Positions 19,265-28,334 of a stretch of DNA of 64,000 nucleotides are shown here, piece after piece. The notes under the pieces were generated by a model. It was not told the origin of the DNA, searched no databases, and saw only the letters and a list, made by a program, of their open reading frames with translations. The stretch covers positions 558,001-622,000 of the forward strand of contig CAVVFL010000022.1 of NCBI GenBank assembly GCA_963747375.1. The letters are read 5' to 3'. How positions within the stretch are numbered: position 1 is the stretch's first letter; every line of letters starts with the position of its first letter. Both the position numbers and the translations under genes were made by a program. Origin of the DNA: Sva-07 sp963747375. GTDB lineage: Bacteria; Actinomycetota; Acidimicrobiia; Acidimicrobiales; Ilumatobacteraceae.

Positions 19265-20377
19265 TCAGGCCGACGCGCCGACCAGCGGAACGTTCACCTC
19301 GGCCGACGTCAACGATCCGTGTCGGCAGATCAGGTCGAACGGGCCTGAATCCGCGGGATCGTGGAAGCTCACGGGCTCGAACGCCACGAGGGCGACATCG
19401 CCCAGCCGAGAACGCACCGCGGGGGCCATCGACGGGCCGAACCACTGGTCGTCGAGCGTCTGCTCGCGCGTCACCACCCAGGCCAGGTGACCGACTTCGG
19501 CCTCGGCGGCAGCAGCCACGTCGTCGACGGCGCCCTTCGCTGCGTGCAGCCACCGAAAGCGCCCCTCACCCGACTGCATGGTCACATTCGCCAACAGCTC
19601 CGCCGACGGCGTCACGATGCGGTCGCCGACGTGCACCTGCCCGTGGTCGGCCGTGACCAACAGCGTCGTCCCGGAAGGAAGCGTCCCCAGCAGGTCGGCC
19701 ACCAGTGTGTCGGCCGCACGCAGCTCCGCTTCGTAGTACGGGCCGAAGCCGCGCTCATGAGCGATCTTGTCGATGCCCCCGTAGTAGCAGTACACGAAGC
19801 GCTCACCCGCCTCGACCTGCCGGCGCGCCTCGACCGCAATCGACGACGCGGCGCGCCACCCGACCGGCACACTCCCGCGCAGGTGCGCCTCGCTGAACGC
19901 CGAGTTCTGCAGCTCGGCCGGGCTGATCACCGGCACGGTTCGGCCGAGGAACGGATCGAACGGCTGCACCTCGCGCGGAGGATGCGAACGACGAACAGGC
20001 TGGTCGCCCACACACCATCGCAACACGTTCACGATCTCGCCGCCGAGCACGATCCGGTACCCGATCAAGCCGTGCTCAGCCGGTGTCAAACCCGTCGCGA
20101 TCGAGCTCAGCGCCGTCGCTGTCGTCGTCGGGGCGACCGTGTGAATCGGGCCGCCGACCATCGAGGCGACCGTGGGAAGCAACTCGCGATGATCCTGCAG
20201 CTGATCCCAACCGAGACCATCGAGTACCAGCAACACGACACTGCGGGCATTGCGCACCGGCTCGGGCATCCACGCGGGAAGTCCGGTGGTCCACGACGCC
20301 GGACCCAAGATGGCCGGCACGATCCCTCGCACATTGGCACCGGCATACTCCGGAATGATCGGGCCGCCAGTCGTCAC
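19265..20377 (-). CDS. Alkaline-phosphatase superfamily phosphodiesterase/pyrophosphatase
   Basis: A 370-residue enzyme of the type I phosphodiesterase / nucleotide pyrophosphatase branch. Metal and nucleophile residues are visible in order: VVLLVLDGLGWDQL (first Asp), APTTTATALSSIATGLTPAE (Thr nucleophile), GLIGYRIVL, CYYGGIDKIAHERG (Asp/His), and LLVTADHGQVHVGDR (Asp-His). It has no signal peptide, so the substrate is probably cytoplasmic. GTG 20377 is used as start because it leaves an 83-base divergent promoter space to the Rrf2 gene; further upstream codons are antisense to that gene. The substrate is unknown. Directly upstream of bpa. Confidence 0.85.
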   Translation of the reverse strand: MTTGGPIIPEYAGANVRGIVPAILGPASWTTGLPAWMPEPVRNARSVVLLVLDGLGWDQLQDHRELLPTVASMVGGPIHTVAPTTTATALSSIATGLTPAEHGLIGYRIVLGGEIVNVLRWCVGDQPVRRSHPPREVQPFDPFLGRTVPVISPAELQNSAFSEAHLRGSVPVGWRAASSIAVEARRQVEAGERFVYCYYGGIDKIAHERGFGPYYEAELRAADTLVADLLGTLPSGTTLLVTADHGQVHVGDRIVTPSAELLANVTMQSGEGRFRWLHAAKGAVDDVAAAAEAEVGHLAWVVTREQTLDDQWFGPSMAPAVRSRLGDVALVAFEPVSFHDPADSGPFDLICRHGSLTSAEVNVPLVGASA

Positions 20378-20460
20378 CTGTGCAGTCCACCACGTCGACG
20401 GACCCGACGACAAGCGCTGCGGAAACCGTCTGCGGGCCGACCACTGAATAGGGTGACGGT

Positions 20461-20895
20461 GTGCGGATCTCGACTCGCGGTGACTATGCCTGCAGGGCCT
20501 TGCTGTCATTGGCGTTGCACGACGACGAAGCGGGGCCCACATCAGTGCGCGACATCGCCGAGCGGACTGCACTCCCCCAGCCCTACCTCGAACAGATCCT
20601 CCTCGCCCTGAAGGGCGCCGGACTGGTGCGTTCCAAGCGCGGCGTGGGTGGCGGGTACATCCTCGCCCGACCACCCCAGGAGATCCGACTGTCAGCGATC
20701 GTGTCGGCGGTCGACGGACCGATCACCCTCGGCGACTTCGGCCAGCCCCACCAGGACGGCGCCTGCGACCACGAGGGGCAGTGCGTGCTGCTCGGCATCT
20801 GGAATCAGGCCGGAGAACACATGCGCACCTATCTCGAGGGCTTCACACTCGCCGACATCGCCGACATCGCCCGCGGCGACGCCCCCTGGCCGTAA
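20461..20895 (+). CDS. Rrf2-family transcriptional regulator
   Basis: A 144-residue winged-helix regulator. The N-terminal helix MRISTRGDYACRALLSLALH, the recognition region VRDIAERTALPQPYLEQILL, and the wing SKRGVGGGYILARPP are typical of IscR/NsrR/RsrR. The cluster-binding loop reads GACDHEGQCVLLGIWNQAG: a C-x5-C pair without the third downstream cysteine found in IscR/NsrR. Cluster ligation, if any, must use another residue. Starts at GTG. Divergent from the phosphodiesterase gene, which it may regulate; that link rests on position only. Confidence 0.88.
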   Translation: MRISTRGDYACRALLSLALHDDEAGPTSVRDIAERTALPQPYLEQILLALKGAGLVRSKRGVGGGYILARPPQEIRLSAIVSAVDGPITLGDFGQPHQDGACDHEGQCVLLGIWNQAGEHMRTYLEGFTLADIADIARGDAPWP

Positions 20896-21012
20896 TGCTT
20901 TCTCGGCCTCACGTCGAGTCGTGGCGTCACGATCGAGGTCGGCCTCGTCCGGCTCGTCGCTGGCGCTTCCCTCGCCGGCTGTGACACTCGCTCGCCCGCC
21001 GGTGCTGCCGGG

Positions 21013-21933
21013 TCAGACTTCGGCGGCGGCGAGCCAGGCGGCGAGATCCGGGGCGAGCGGGCTGGTGAACGTGACGCGTTCATCGGTGGCCGGATGGACG
21101 AACGCCAACTCGGCGGCGTGCAGGAACGGACGCGCCAACCCCAGGGTCGGGCGACGCTGGCTGTAGGTCGGGTCACCCACCAGCGGATGGTTGATCGACG
21201 CCAGGTGGACACGGATCTGGTGTGTGCGACCCGTTTCGAGGCGACATTCGAGACGTGAGACCAACGCCGGATTGGAGTACGTGCCGACCACGCGATAGTC
21301 GGTCCTCGCCGGGCGTCCTCCGGCCACGACGGCCATGCGCAGCGGATCGCCCCGATCGCGACCGATCGGTGCGTCGATGATGCCATGCGGGGCGTCGGGC
21401 ACTCCCCACACCACGGCGTCGTAGCGTCGCGTTGCGCTGTGATCGCTGAACTGGGCGATGAGATGTTCGGCCGCCTCGTCGGTGCGGGCAACGACGAGGA
21501 GCCCCGAACTCCCCGCATCGAGACGGTGCACGATGCCCGGTCGAACCGGGTCGTCGCCGACCCCTTCGATGTCGGGATAGCGAGCGAGCAGCCCGCTCAC
21601 GAGTGTTCCCTCGAGGTTTCCGGCGCCGGGGTGCACAACGAGCCCGGCCGGCTTGTCGACCACGATGACCGTGTCGTCCTCGTACACCACGCCGAACTCG
21701 ACTGCGAGGTCCGAGGTCGGCAACACCGGACCCGGCACGGCGCTGGGGTCGACTTCGACCTCCTGGCCTTCGACCAGTCGGATCTTGCCGGAGGCAGCGG
21801 GTTGGCCGTCGACGCGCACACCTCCTGCGGCGATGGTCGCGGCGGCCTCCGCCCGGCTGAGATCGCCGATCAAGGCCACGATGCGATCGAGTCGTTCCCC
21901 GGCGAGCGCTGCCGGAACCTGCTCGACGATCAC
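21013..21933 (-). CDS. rluD: 23S rRNA pseudouridine synthase, RluD family
   Basis: A 306-residue RluA/RluD-type enzyme. An S4 domain (GERLDRIVALIGDLSRAEAA) is followed by the catalytic domain with the invariant Asp in PGIVHRLDAGSSGLLVVA, plus ETGRTHQIRVHLASINHPLV and DKPAGLVVHPGAGN. GTG 21933 is chosen because it overlaps the lspA stop as GTGA, the coupling seen across this genome. Upstream in-frame codons lie inside lspA. The lspA-rluD pairing is standard in bacteria. Confidence 0.92.
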   Translation of the reverse strand: MIVEQVPAALAGERLDRIVALIGDLSRAEAAATIAAGGVRVDGQPAASGKIRLVEGQEVEVDPSAVPGPVLPTSDLAVEFGVVYEDDTVIVVDKPAGLVVHPGAGNLEGTLVSGLLARYPDIEGVGDDPVRPGIVHRLDAGSSGLLVVARTDEAAEHLIAQFSDHSATRRYDAVVWGVPDAPHGIIDAPIGRDRGDPLRMAVVAGGRPARTDYRVVGTYSNPALVSRLECRLETGRTHQIRVHLASINHPLVGDPTYSQRRPTLGLARPFLHAAELAFVHPATDERVTFTSPLAPDLAAWLAAAEV

Positions 21934-22466
21934 GCCACTGACCCGTTCTCGGCCTGTGATTGCGGCTCGCCGTCGGCCGATTCGGCTTCGGCACGCTTGC
22001 GATCGCGCGCCGACAGAACGCTGCCGAGGATCAACAGTGCGGCGCCGACGTTGACGGCCATGTCGGCGACGTTGAAGATCGGGAACCACTGCAGGTCGAT
22101 GAAGTCGACGACGGCACCGTTGAGCCAGGCATCGCCGCGGAACAACCGATCGATCAGGTTTCCGGCGGCCCCGCCGATCAGCAACCCCATGCCGACGGTG
22201 CTGAGCCGGCTGGTCTGATCACGAAGCGACACGAGCAGATAGACGATCACGACCGTCGCGACCACGCCGATCACGGGCCCCAGCCCGCGTCCCTGCCCGA
22301 ACGCCATTCCGTTGTTGAACGCCAGGTTGAACCGCAGCGTCCACACGAGATCGATCACCCGATCGGTTCCGAGCGACGTGACGGCCCAATGCTTGGCGAG
22401 TTGATCGACAACGACGACAGCTGCAGCGATGGCCACAGGCGTACGCCATGTGCCGAGTGAAGGCAT
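21930..22466 (-). CDS. lspA: Lipoprotein signal peptidase (signal peptidase II)
   Basis: A 178-residue aspartic protease with four membrane helices that removes lipoprotein signal peptides after lipidation. Catalytic aspartates lie in GGAAGNLIDRLFRGDAWLNG and FPIFNVADMAVNVGA; FNLAFNNGMAFG is the conserved family box III. The C-terminal tail is hydrophilic (RKRAEAESADGEPQSQ). The ATG lies five bases after the upstream DksA-like gene's stop. A substrate lipoprotein in this window is the GerMN protein at 58 kb. Confidence 0.94.
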   Translation of the reverse strand: MPSLGTWRTPVAIAAAVVVVDQLAKHWAVTSLGTDRVIDLVWTLRFNLAFNNGMAFGQGRGLGPVIGVVATVVIVYLLVSLRDQTSRLSTVGMGLLIGGAAGNLIDRLFRGDAWLNGAVVDFIDLQWFPIFNVADMAVNVGAALLILGSVLSARDRKRAEAESADGEPQSQAENGSVA

Positions 22467-22471
22467 GCTGA

Positions 22472-23365
22472 TCAGCGCGGACCGACGCCGCTGACCTTCT
22501 CCGCGGCGAGCACCGTGGTCTCCGGGATGGCTTCGAGCCGCTCCCGTGGAATCGGCATCCCCGAGATCGTCGAGTAGCCGTAGGTTCCCTGCTCGATCCG
22601 GGCGAGTGCCGCGTCGATGTCGAGAATCGTCTGGCGCGCCTGGGTGGAGAGCACCCGGTCGAGGTCGCGCTGGACCACCATCGTGTCGCCCTCGCCGCCC
22701 TCGTCGTCGAACTGCACGTCGCCCATCTCGCCGTCTTCGATGATGCTCGTCGCCTCGTCCTCGAGGCGCGTCGCCCGAGCCAGTTCACCCTGACGCCGGG
22801 CGAGGAGTTCGTCGCGCTGTGCCTTGAGGAACTTGATGTCGAAGTCCTTCGTGTAGGCGATGCCGTCCTTGCTGTGACCGCGAGGAGCAGGGATCTCGAA
22901 GCGTTCGAACTGCGCATTCGAGAGCAATGACGGTGTCATGCTCGTGAGGCTCGGCTTCTTGGGGGTCGGTGCAACGGCTGTCTTCGCGGCCGGCGCGCTC
23001 GCCTTGGCAGCCGGAGCCTTCTTCGCGGCCGGAGCCTTCGTCGCCGGAGCGGCCTTCTTCACGGCCGGAGCCTTCTTCGCCGGCGCAGCCTTCTTCGCCG
23101 GAGCGGTCTTCTTCGCGGGCGCAGCCTTCTTCGCCGGAGCGGTCTTCTTCGCAGGCGCAGCCTTCTTCGCCGGAGCGGTCTTCTTCGCGGGCGCAGCCTT
23201 CTTCGCAGGCGCAGCCTTCTTCGCAGGCGCGGACTTCGTCGCTGCGGCCTTCTTCGCCGGCGCAGCCTTCTTCGCAGCCGGAGCCTTCTTCGCAGGCGCG
23301 GACTTCGTCGCTGCGGCCTTCTTCGGCGTCGGGGTCTTGGCGGAACTCGTCTTCTTGGCAGCCAT
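22472..23365 (-). CDS. DksA/TraR-like protein with histone-H1-like Lys/Ala tail, zinc ligands lost
   Basis: A 297-residue chimera. Residues 1 to about 130 are low-complexity Lys/Ala/Pro repeats (AAPAKKTAPAKK type) resembling the DNA-binding tail of histone H1 and mycobacterial HupB. Residues 150-297 form a coiled-coil DksA/TraR domain: AQRDELLARRQGELARATRL, EDGEMGDVQFDDEGGEGDTM, then the degenerate zinc-finger region GYSTISGMPIPRERLEAIPE. The four canonical finger cysteines are absent; the loop starts GYSTISG where CGxC is expected. GGAGGAG lies just upstream of the ATG. It sits between ileS and lspA, a common actinobacterial position for TraR-like genes. It may act at RNA polymerase or on nucleoid DNA; function unproven. 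Confidence 0.88.
   Translation of the reverse strand: MAAKKTSSAKTPTPKKAAATKSAPAKKAPAAKKAAPAKKAAATKSAPAKKAAPAKKAAPAKKTAPAKKAAPAKKTAPAKKAAPAKKTAPAKKAAPAKKAPAVKKAAPATKAPAAKKAPAAKASAPAAKTAVAPTPKKPSLTSMTPSLLSNAQFERFEIPAPRGHSKDGIAYTKDFDIKFLKAQRDELLARRQGELARATRLEDEATSIIEDGEMGDVQFDDEGGEGDTMVVQRDLDRVLSTQARQTILDIDAALARIEQGTYGYSTISGMPIPRERLEAIPETTVLAAEKVSGVGPR
23073..23234. repeat. Nine 18-base tandem units inside the DksA-like gene
   Basis: Nine imperfect 18-base units of form TTCTTCGCCGGAGCGGTC / TTCTTCGCGGGCGCAGCC, on the minus strand encoding alternating AAPAKK and TAPAKK hexapeptides. Two unit types alternate for units 2-7, suggesting duplication in 36-base steps. Units are directly adjacent and protein-coding. 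Confidence 0.9.
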
Positions 23366-23448
23366 GGGCGCTCCTCCGGGCGGTGTGAGCGGCGGACTCT
23401 ACCGCAACGTCCGCCGGATCGAACGGCATTGGACCCGCGGATCGATCG

Positions 23449-26400
23449 TCAGGCCCGAACGACGGTGATCACCGGCTCGTCGCCAGTGCTCGAGCGTTCC
23501 GTCGCGATGCTCGTCGCCAGCGTCTCCTTGGCGATCAACGCTTCGTGCGCGGTCACCGCGGCGAGCCACGGCTCGGTCGCAACGACGGTGAGCACGATGC
23601 GGTCCGACACGTCGAGTCCGGCGTCCCGTCGCGCCTGCTGTATCAGCCTGACGAGGTCGCGTGCGCGGCCCTCCACCTCGAGCTCGGGCGTGACCTCGAT
23701 GTCGAGCGCGACGACCCCTGCGTGAGAGCTGAGCCCCGCGCTCGCCTTGTCGTCCTCGGCAACGAGTTCGAGGGTGTACTCGTCGGACTCGAGCACGACG
23801 CCACCGACGGTGACAACGTCACCCTCGACGGTCCAGTCGCCGGACTTGTGCGCCCGGATCACCTGCTGGACGTCCTTGCCGAGACGTGGCCCGAGACGGG
23901 CCGGCACCAGCTGCAGGCGCTCGGTCGCCACCGAACCGACATCGTCGGTGAGTTCGACGTGGCGAACGTTCACCTCGTCGGCGATCACGTCGCGGAAGTC
24001 GGCGAGTCGATGGGCATCGGACGATGCCACCGTGACGGTCTGCAGCGGCAACCGAACTCGACGCTGGTGCGCCTTGCGCACCGAGAGCGTCGCCGAACAG
24101 ACGTCGCGCACGAGATCCATGGTTGCGACGAGATCGTCATCGGCGGGAAGCTCGTCGGTCGATGGCCAGTCCGTCAGGTGGACGCTGCCGGCGGCCGCAC
24201 CGTGCAGGCCCGTGTGGATCTCCTCGGCAACGAGCGGCAGGAGCGGAGCGATGGTCCTCGTGAGCACCGACAGCACCGTGTGCATGGTGTCGATCGCATC
24301 GGTGTCACCCGTCCAGAACCGGTCACGGCTCCGACGGATGTACCAGTTCGTCAGCACATCGAGGTAGTCACGGACGATCTGGCACGAACCGAACAGATCG
24401 AAGGCGTCCATCGTCTCGGTGAGATCGATCACGAGCGCGCGGGTCTTGGCCAACACGTAGCGGTCGAGCACGTTGGTCGAGTCGGTGCGGATCGTGCCCT
24501 GGTGGCCGGCAGCATTGGAGTACAACGCCAGGAAGTACCACGAGTTCCACAGCGGGAGCAGGACATGGCGAACGGTGTCGCGCATGCCCTCCTCGGTCAC
24601 CATGCCGTCGCCACCGCGCAGGATCGCGGACGACAGCAGGTGCCAGCGCATGGCGTCGGCGCCGTGCTTGTCGAACATCTCACGCGGGTCCGGATAGTTG
24701 TTGAGACTCTTCGACATCTTGCGGCCGTCGTCGCCGAGCACATTGCCGTGACTCACGCAGTTGGCGAACGCCGGTCGATCGAAGAGCGCCGTCGCCAGGA
24801 CGTGCAGCGTGTAGAACCAACCGCGGGTCTGGCCGATGTACTCGACGATGAAGTCGCCCGGGTAGTGGTGCTCGAACCACTCGGTGTTCTCGAACGGGTA
24901 GTGCACCTGAGCGAACGGCATCGAACCCGACTCGAACCAACAGTCGAGCACTTCGGGACACGCGGCGCATCATCGATCGACCCGTCGGATCGTCCGGGTT
25001 GGGCCGTACCAGATCGTCGACCTGCGGCCGGTGCAGATCGGTGACCGGCACGCCGAAGTCGGCCTCGAGTTCGGCCAACGAGCCGTAGACGTCGATCCGC
25101 GGGTAGGTCGGGTCGTCGGACTGCCACACCGGGATCGGTGATCCCCAGAACCGGTTGCGGCTGATCGACCAGTCACGGGCGTTCTCCAGCCACTTGCCGA
25201 AGCTGCCGTCCTTGATGTGCGCCGGCTGCCAGGTGATCTCCTGGTTGAGCTCCACCATCCGGTCGCGGATCGCGGTGACCTGGACGAACCACGACGAGAT
25301 CGCCCGGTACACGAGGGGCTGGGCACAACGCCAACAGTGCGGGTACGAGTGGTCGTAGGTGGCGTGGCGCAGCACGACCCCGCGCTCCTTCAGCTCGCGG
25401 ATCACGAGCGGATTGGCGTCGAACACGTGCGTGCCCGCCCAGTCGGTGATCTCGGCGGTGTATCGACCGTGCTCGTCCATCGGACAGATGGTCGGGATCC
25501 CCGCGGCATTGGCCACGACCTGGTCGTCCTCACCGAAGCCCGGCGCGAGGTGGACGATGCCCGTACCGTCCTCGGTCGACACGAAGTCGGCGCCGAGCAC
25601 CTGGAACGCCTCGCCGGTGCCGAATCGTTCGGTCTCGGCGAAGTAGTCGAACAGCGGGCGATACCGACGCCCCATGAACTCGCTGCCCTTGCGGGTCTCC
25701 ACGAGCGTGGCCTCGCCGAGTTCGGCCGAGTACGAGCCGAGCAGCGACTCGGCGATCACGTAGCGCACCCCCGCCAGTTCGACCACGGCGTAGTCGATGT
25801 CGGGCCCGACGGCGAGCGCCAGGTTCGACGGCAGCGTCCACGGAGTGGTCGTCCAGGCGAGCAGGCGTTCACCCGTGTCGAGTTCGAACCCGACCGTGAG
25901 GGCGGGGTCCTGCCGATCGCGGTAGACGTCGTCCATGCGCGTCTCGGTGTTGCTCAACGGTGTCTCACACCGCCAGCAGTACGCGATCACTCGGAAGCCC
26001 TCGTAGATGAGCCCCTTGTCCCACAGGGTCTTGAACGCCCACATCACGCTCTCCATGTAGGAGAGGTCGAGTGTCTTGTAGTCGTTGTCGAAGTCGACCC
26101 ACCGCGCCTGGCGTGTCACGTACTCGCGCCAGTCGTCGGTGTACTGCAGCACGCTGGTCCGGCAGGCGTCGTTGAATCGGTCGATGCCGAACTCGGAGAT
26201 CTCCGGGTGCCCGGAGATTCCGAGTTCCTGCTCGGCCTTCACCTCGGCCGGCAGGCCGTGGCAGTCCCAGCCGAACCGACGCTCGACGCGACGTCCGCGC
26301 ATGGTCTGATACCGCGGAATGGCGTCCTTGACGAAACCCGTGAGCAGGTGGCCGTAGTGCGGCAACCCGTTGGCGAACGGCGGGCCGTCGTAGAAGACGA

Positions 26401-26536
26401 ACTCGTTGGCGCCGAAGGCACCCGGCTCGCGCTGGTCGATCGAGGCCTGGAACGTGTCGTCCTTGGCCCAACGCGCCAGGACGTCCTGTTCGAGATCGGG
26501 GAAGTTCGGCCGGGGGTCGACGTCGGGATAGGACAC
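23449..26536 (-). CDS. ileS: Isoleucyl-tRNA synthetase, eukaryote-like type (one frame break)
   Basis: Class I synthetase of about 1028 residues. The HIGH-type motif is FYDGPPFANGLPHYGHLLTG, the editing domain carries LLAWTTTPWTLPSNLALAVG, and the KMSKS loop is GDDGRKMSKSLNNYPDP. The C-terminus ends without the CxxC zinc finger of standard bacterial type-1 enzymes. With the SYPDVDPRPNFPDLEQDVLA start, this puts it in the type-2 lineage, as in mycobacteria. The frame breaks near 24955-24965, just before PEVLDCWFESGSMPFAQVH, where one surplus base is present. ATG 26536 starts the conserved N-terminus. It follows divIVA in the division cluster after 50 bases. Confidence 0.94.
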
Positions 26537-26586
26537 GGGGGCGATGCTACCGACGCTCCGTCAGCGCGACGTCGGGAGTTCTGCGC

Positions 26587-27619
26587 TCAGGAGTGCTCGT
26601 CGTCGAAGGAGAACCTGAACTCCTCCCCCGACTCGTCGCGCTCGGACTGCCGTCTCCGACGCGTCCTCGTCGTCGATGCCGAACACCGGGATCGCCTCGG
26701 TCGGGTCTCCCGCATCGACGCTCCCGTCCGCCACCGCATCGCCGAGCAGACCGGCGAAGGCGTCGTCAGCCGATTCGACGGGCGAGTCGACCACCTCACC
26801 GTCGTCGTCGGCAGCGATCTCGGTGACGATCAGCAGGTCAGCGGATTCGGGCTCGACCCTCGACCGACATGGCATCGATCTCGACGTCGTGGTCGATGAA
26901 GTCGCCGGTGTCGTCCTGATCGGTGACGCCTGATCGGTGACGACCTGTCCGGCGACGACCTGATCGCGGATGTCCTGGTGGATCTCGTCGTTCGATGCCG
27001 ACAACAGCGGCGAACGCACCTCACCGAGGCCACCCGGAACCCGCTCGGCGACGTCGAGCAGGGAGCTGGCTGCCTCGCGGACTCGGGAACGCTGGTCGGC
27101 GAGGAACGTCTCGAGGTGGTGGACGTCCGATTCGAGGAAGTCGCGTCGCGCCTTGAGCGCCTCGACCTCACTTGCCACCGAGTGCCGGGCGGTTTCACCG
27201 ACCTTGCGGGCGTCGATACGCGCTTCTTCGAGTATCTGCGACGACATCTCACGGGTCGAGTCGAGCGTCTTGGCCGCCTCGTCGTTGGCACGGCGAAGGA
27301 TCTGCTCCGCTTCGGCCCGGGCGCCGGCGACGGCCTGGTCGGCGGTTCGCTGGGCCAGCAGCAGCGTCCGGCTGATCGTCTCGGACTCCTCGACCGAGGC
27401 ATCGACGGCCGGGGCCGCGGCCGGCGGAGGTGTCTCGCTGAGTTCCTGGAGCCGGGCCACCGCGGCACGGGCACGCGCCTCCATCGCGGTCGACTGGTTC
27501 TGCGCACGTTCGAGTTCGTCGGCGACCTCGCCGAGGAAGACCCGGACTTCGTCGGGATCGGCACCTTTGCGAACGGTCTTGAACTCGGCGCTGCGAACGC
27601 GTTGAGGGTTCATCTCCAT
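26587..27619 (-). CDS. divIVA: DivIVA/Wag31 polar-growth scaffold (three frame breaks)
   Basis: Coiled-coil scaffold that localises to curved membrane and recruits wall synthesis. The N-terminal DivIVA domain has NPQRVRSAEFKTVRKGADPD and EVRVFLGEVADELERAQ, then a long coiled coil (LAQRTADQAVAGARAEAEQI, DSTREMSSQILEEARIDARK). ATG 27619 is preceded by AAGGAG. The C-terminal 120 residues are strongly acidic. Breaks: near 26915-26930 and 26870-26880, a compensating pair whose middle frame reads DDTGDFIDHDVEIDAM, and near 26645, after which the frame ends ERDESGEEFRFSFDDEHS. Reading the uncorrected frame instead gives a basic, unlikely tail. It follows sepF by 17 bases; ylmG, often found between them, is absent. 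Confidence 0.87.
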
Positions 27620-27636
27620 GGTGATCTCCTTCGAAT

Positions 27637-28260
27637 TCAGTCGTCGTAGTCGTCGTAGCGGGGTGCGCGCTGCGCGACGGGTGGCTTGAGCAGGTAGACG
27701 CCGGTCGCGACCTTCTCCATCGACCCGTCGAGCGCGTAACAGATCCCGCTCGCGAAGTCGATGAGGCGTCGGGCCACCTCTCGCTCTGTGCCCTCGAGAT
27801 TCATGATCACGGGCTGGCCATCTTTGAACTTGTCGGCGACTTCCTGTGCCTGGTCGAAACGACGCGGACGAACCGTATGCGGTTCCATGGATCCTCCCGG
27901 CACGGTGCGCAGACTGGTGGACTGGGATTGCGACGGACTGGGACGGACCTGCACGCCGGAGTCGTCGGATCGACCCGATCCGCCGTTGCCGGACGTTCGC
28001 CGCGCCGACGATGCGTCGAAGTCGCGCGACGGATAGCTCGGACGAGCCGACACCGTGCGAACGGCAGGCTCGTCGGCGTCCGCGTCCCAACCGCGCTGCG
28101 CGTTCGCGCCGTTGGCGCCCGACAATCCCCGAGAATCGGCATCACGCTGCCCACGACCCTGCCTGGGTGCAGGCGCGGGCTCGTCGTAGTCGTCGTAGTC
28201 GTCGTAGGCATCGTCGGGACCCAGACCCAGGTAGTCCATGGTCTTCTTCCAGAGTGACAT
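27637..28260 (-). CDS. sepF: Cell division protein SepF
   Basis: A 207-residue FtsZ-bundling membrane anchor that replaces FtsA in actinobacteria. An N-terminal amphipathic helix (MSLWKKTMDYLGLGPDD) precedes an Asp/Tyr-rich and low-complexity linker (YDDYDDYDEP). The SepF core follows: FDQAQEVADKFKDGQPVIMN, LEGTEREVARRLIDFASGIC, YALDGSMEKVATGVYLLKPP. The C-terminus ends RYDDYDD, echoing the N-terminal Asp/Tyr repeat. The ATG has GGAGGA upstream. Located between yggS and divIVA, as is standard. Confidence 0.95.
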   Translation of the reverse strand: MSLWKKTMDYLGLGPDDAYDDYDDYDEPAPAPRQGRGQRDADSRGLSGANGANAQRGWDADADEPAVRTVSARPSYPSRDFDASSARRTSGNGGSGRSDDSGVQVRPSPSQSQSTSLRTVPGGSMEPHTVRPRRFDQAQEVADKFKDGQPVIMNLEGTEREVARRLIDFASGICYALDGSMEKVATGVYLLKPPVAQRAPRYDDYDD

Positions 28261-28334
28261 GCATTCCTCCTGCGTGGCGCAGGCTAGCCGAGCGCACCCC
28301 ACACACGGTGGACGGCGTCGATGGCTGCGCCAGT

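Noticed and set aside
23073..23234. CRISPR-like array
   Set aside because: The units are directly tandem with no spacers and encode hexapeptides in frame.
22938..23468. Phe/Ala repeat protein on the plus strand opposite the DksA-like gene
   Set aside because: It is the reverse translation of the Lys/Ala repeat region. The minus strand has a good ribosome binding site and a recognisable domain.
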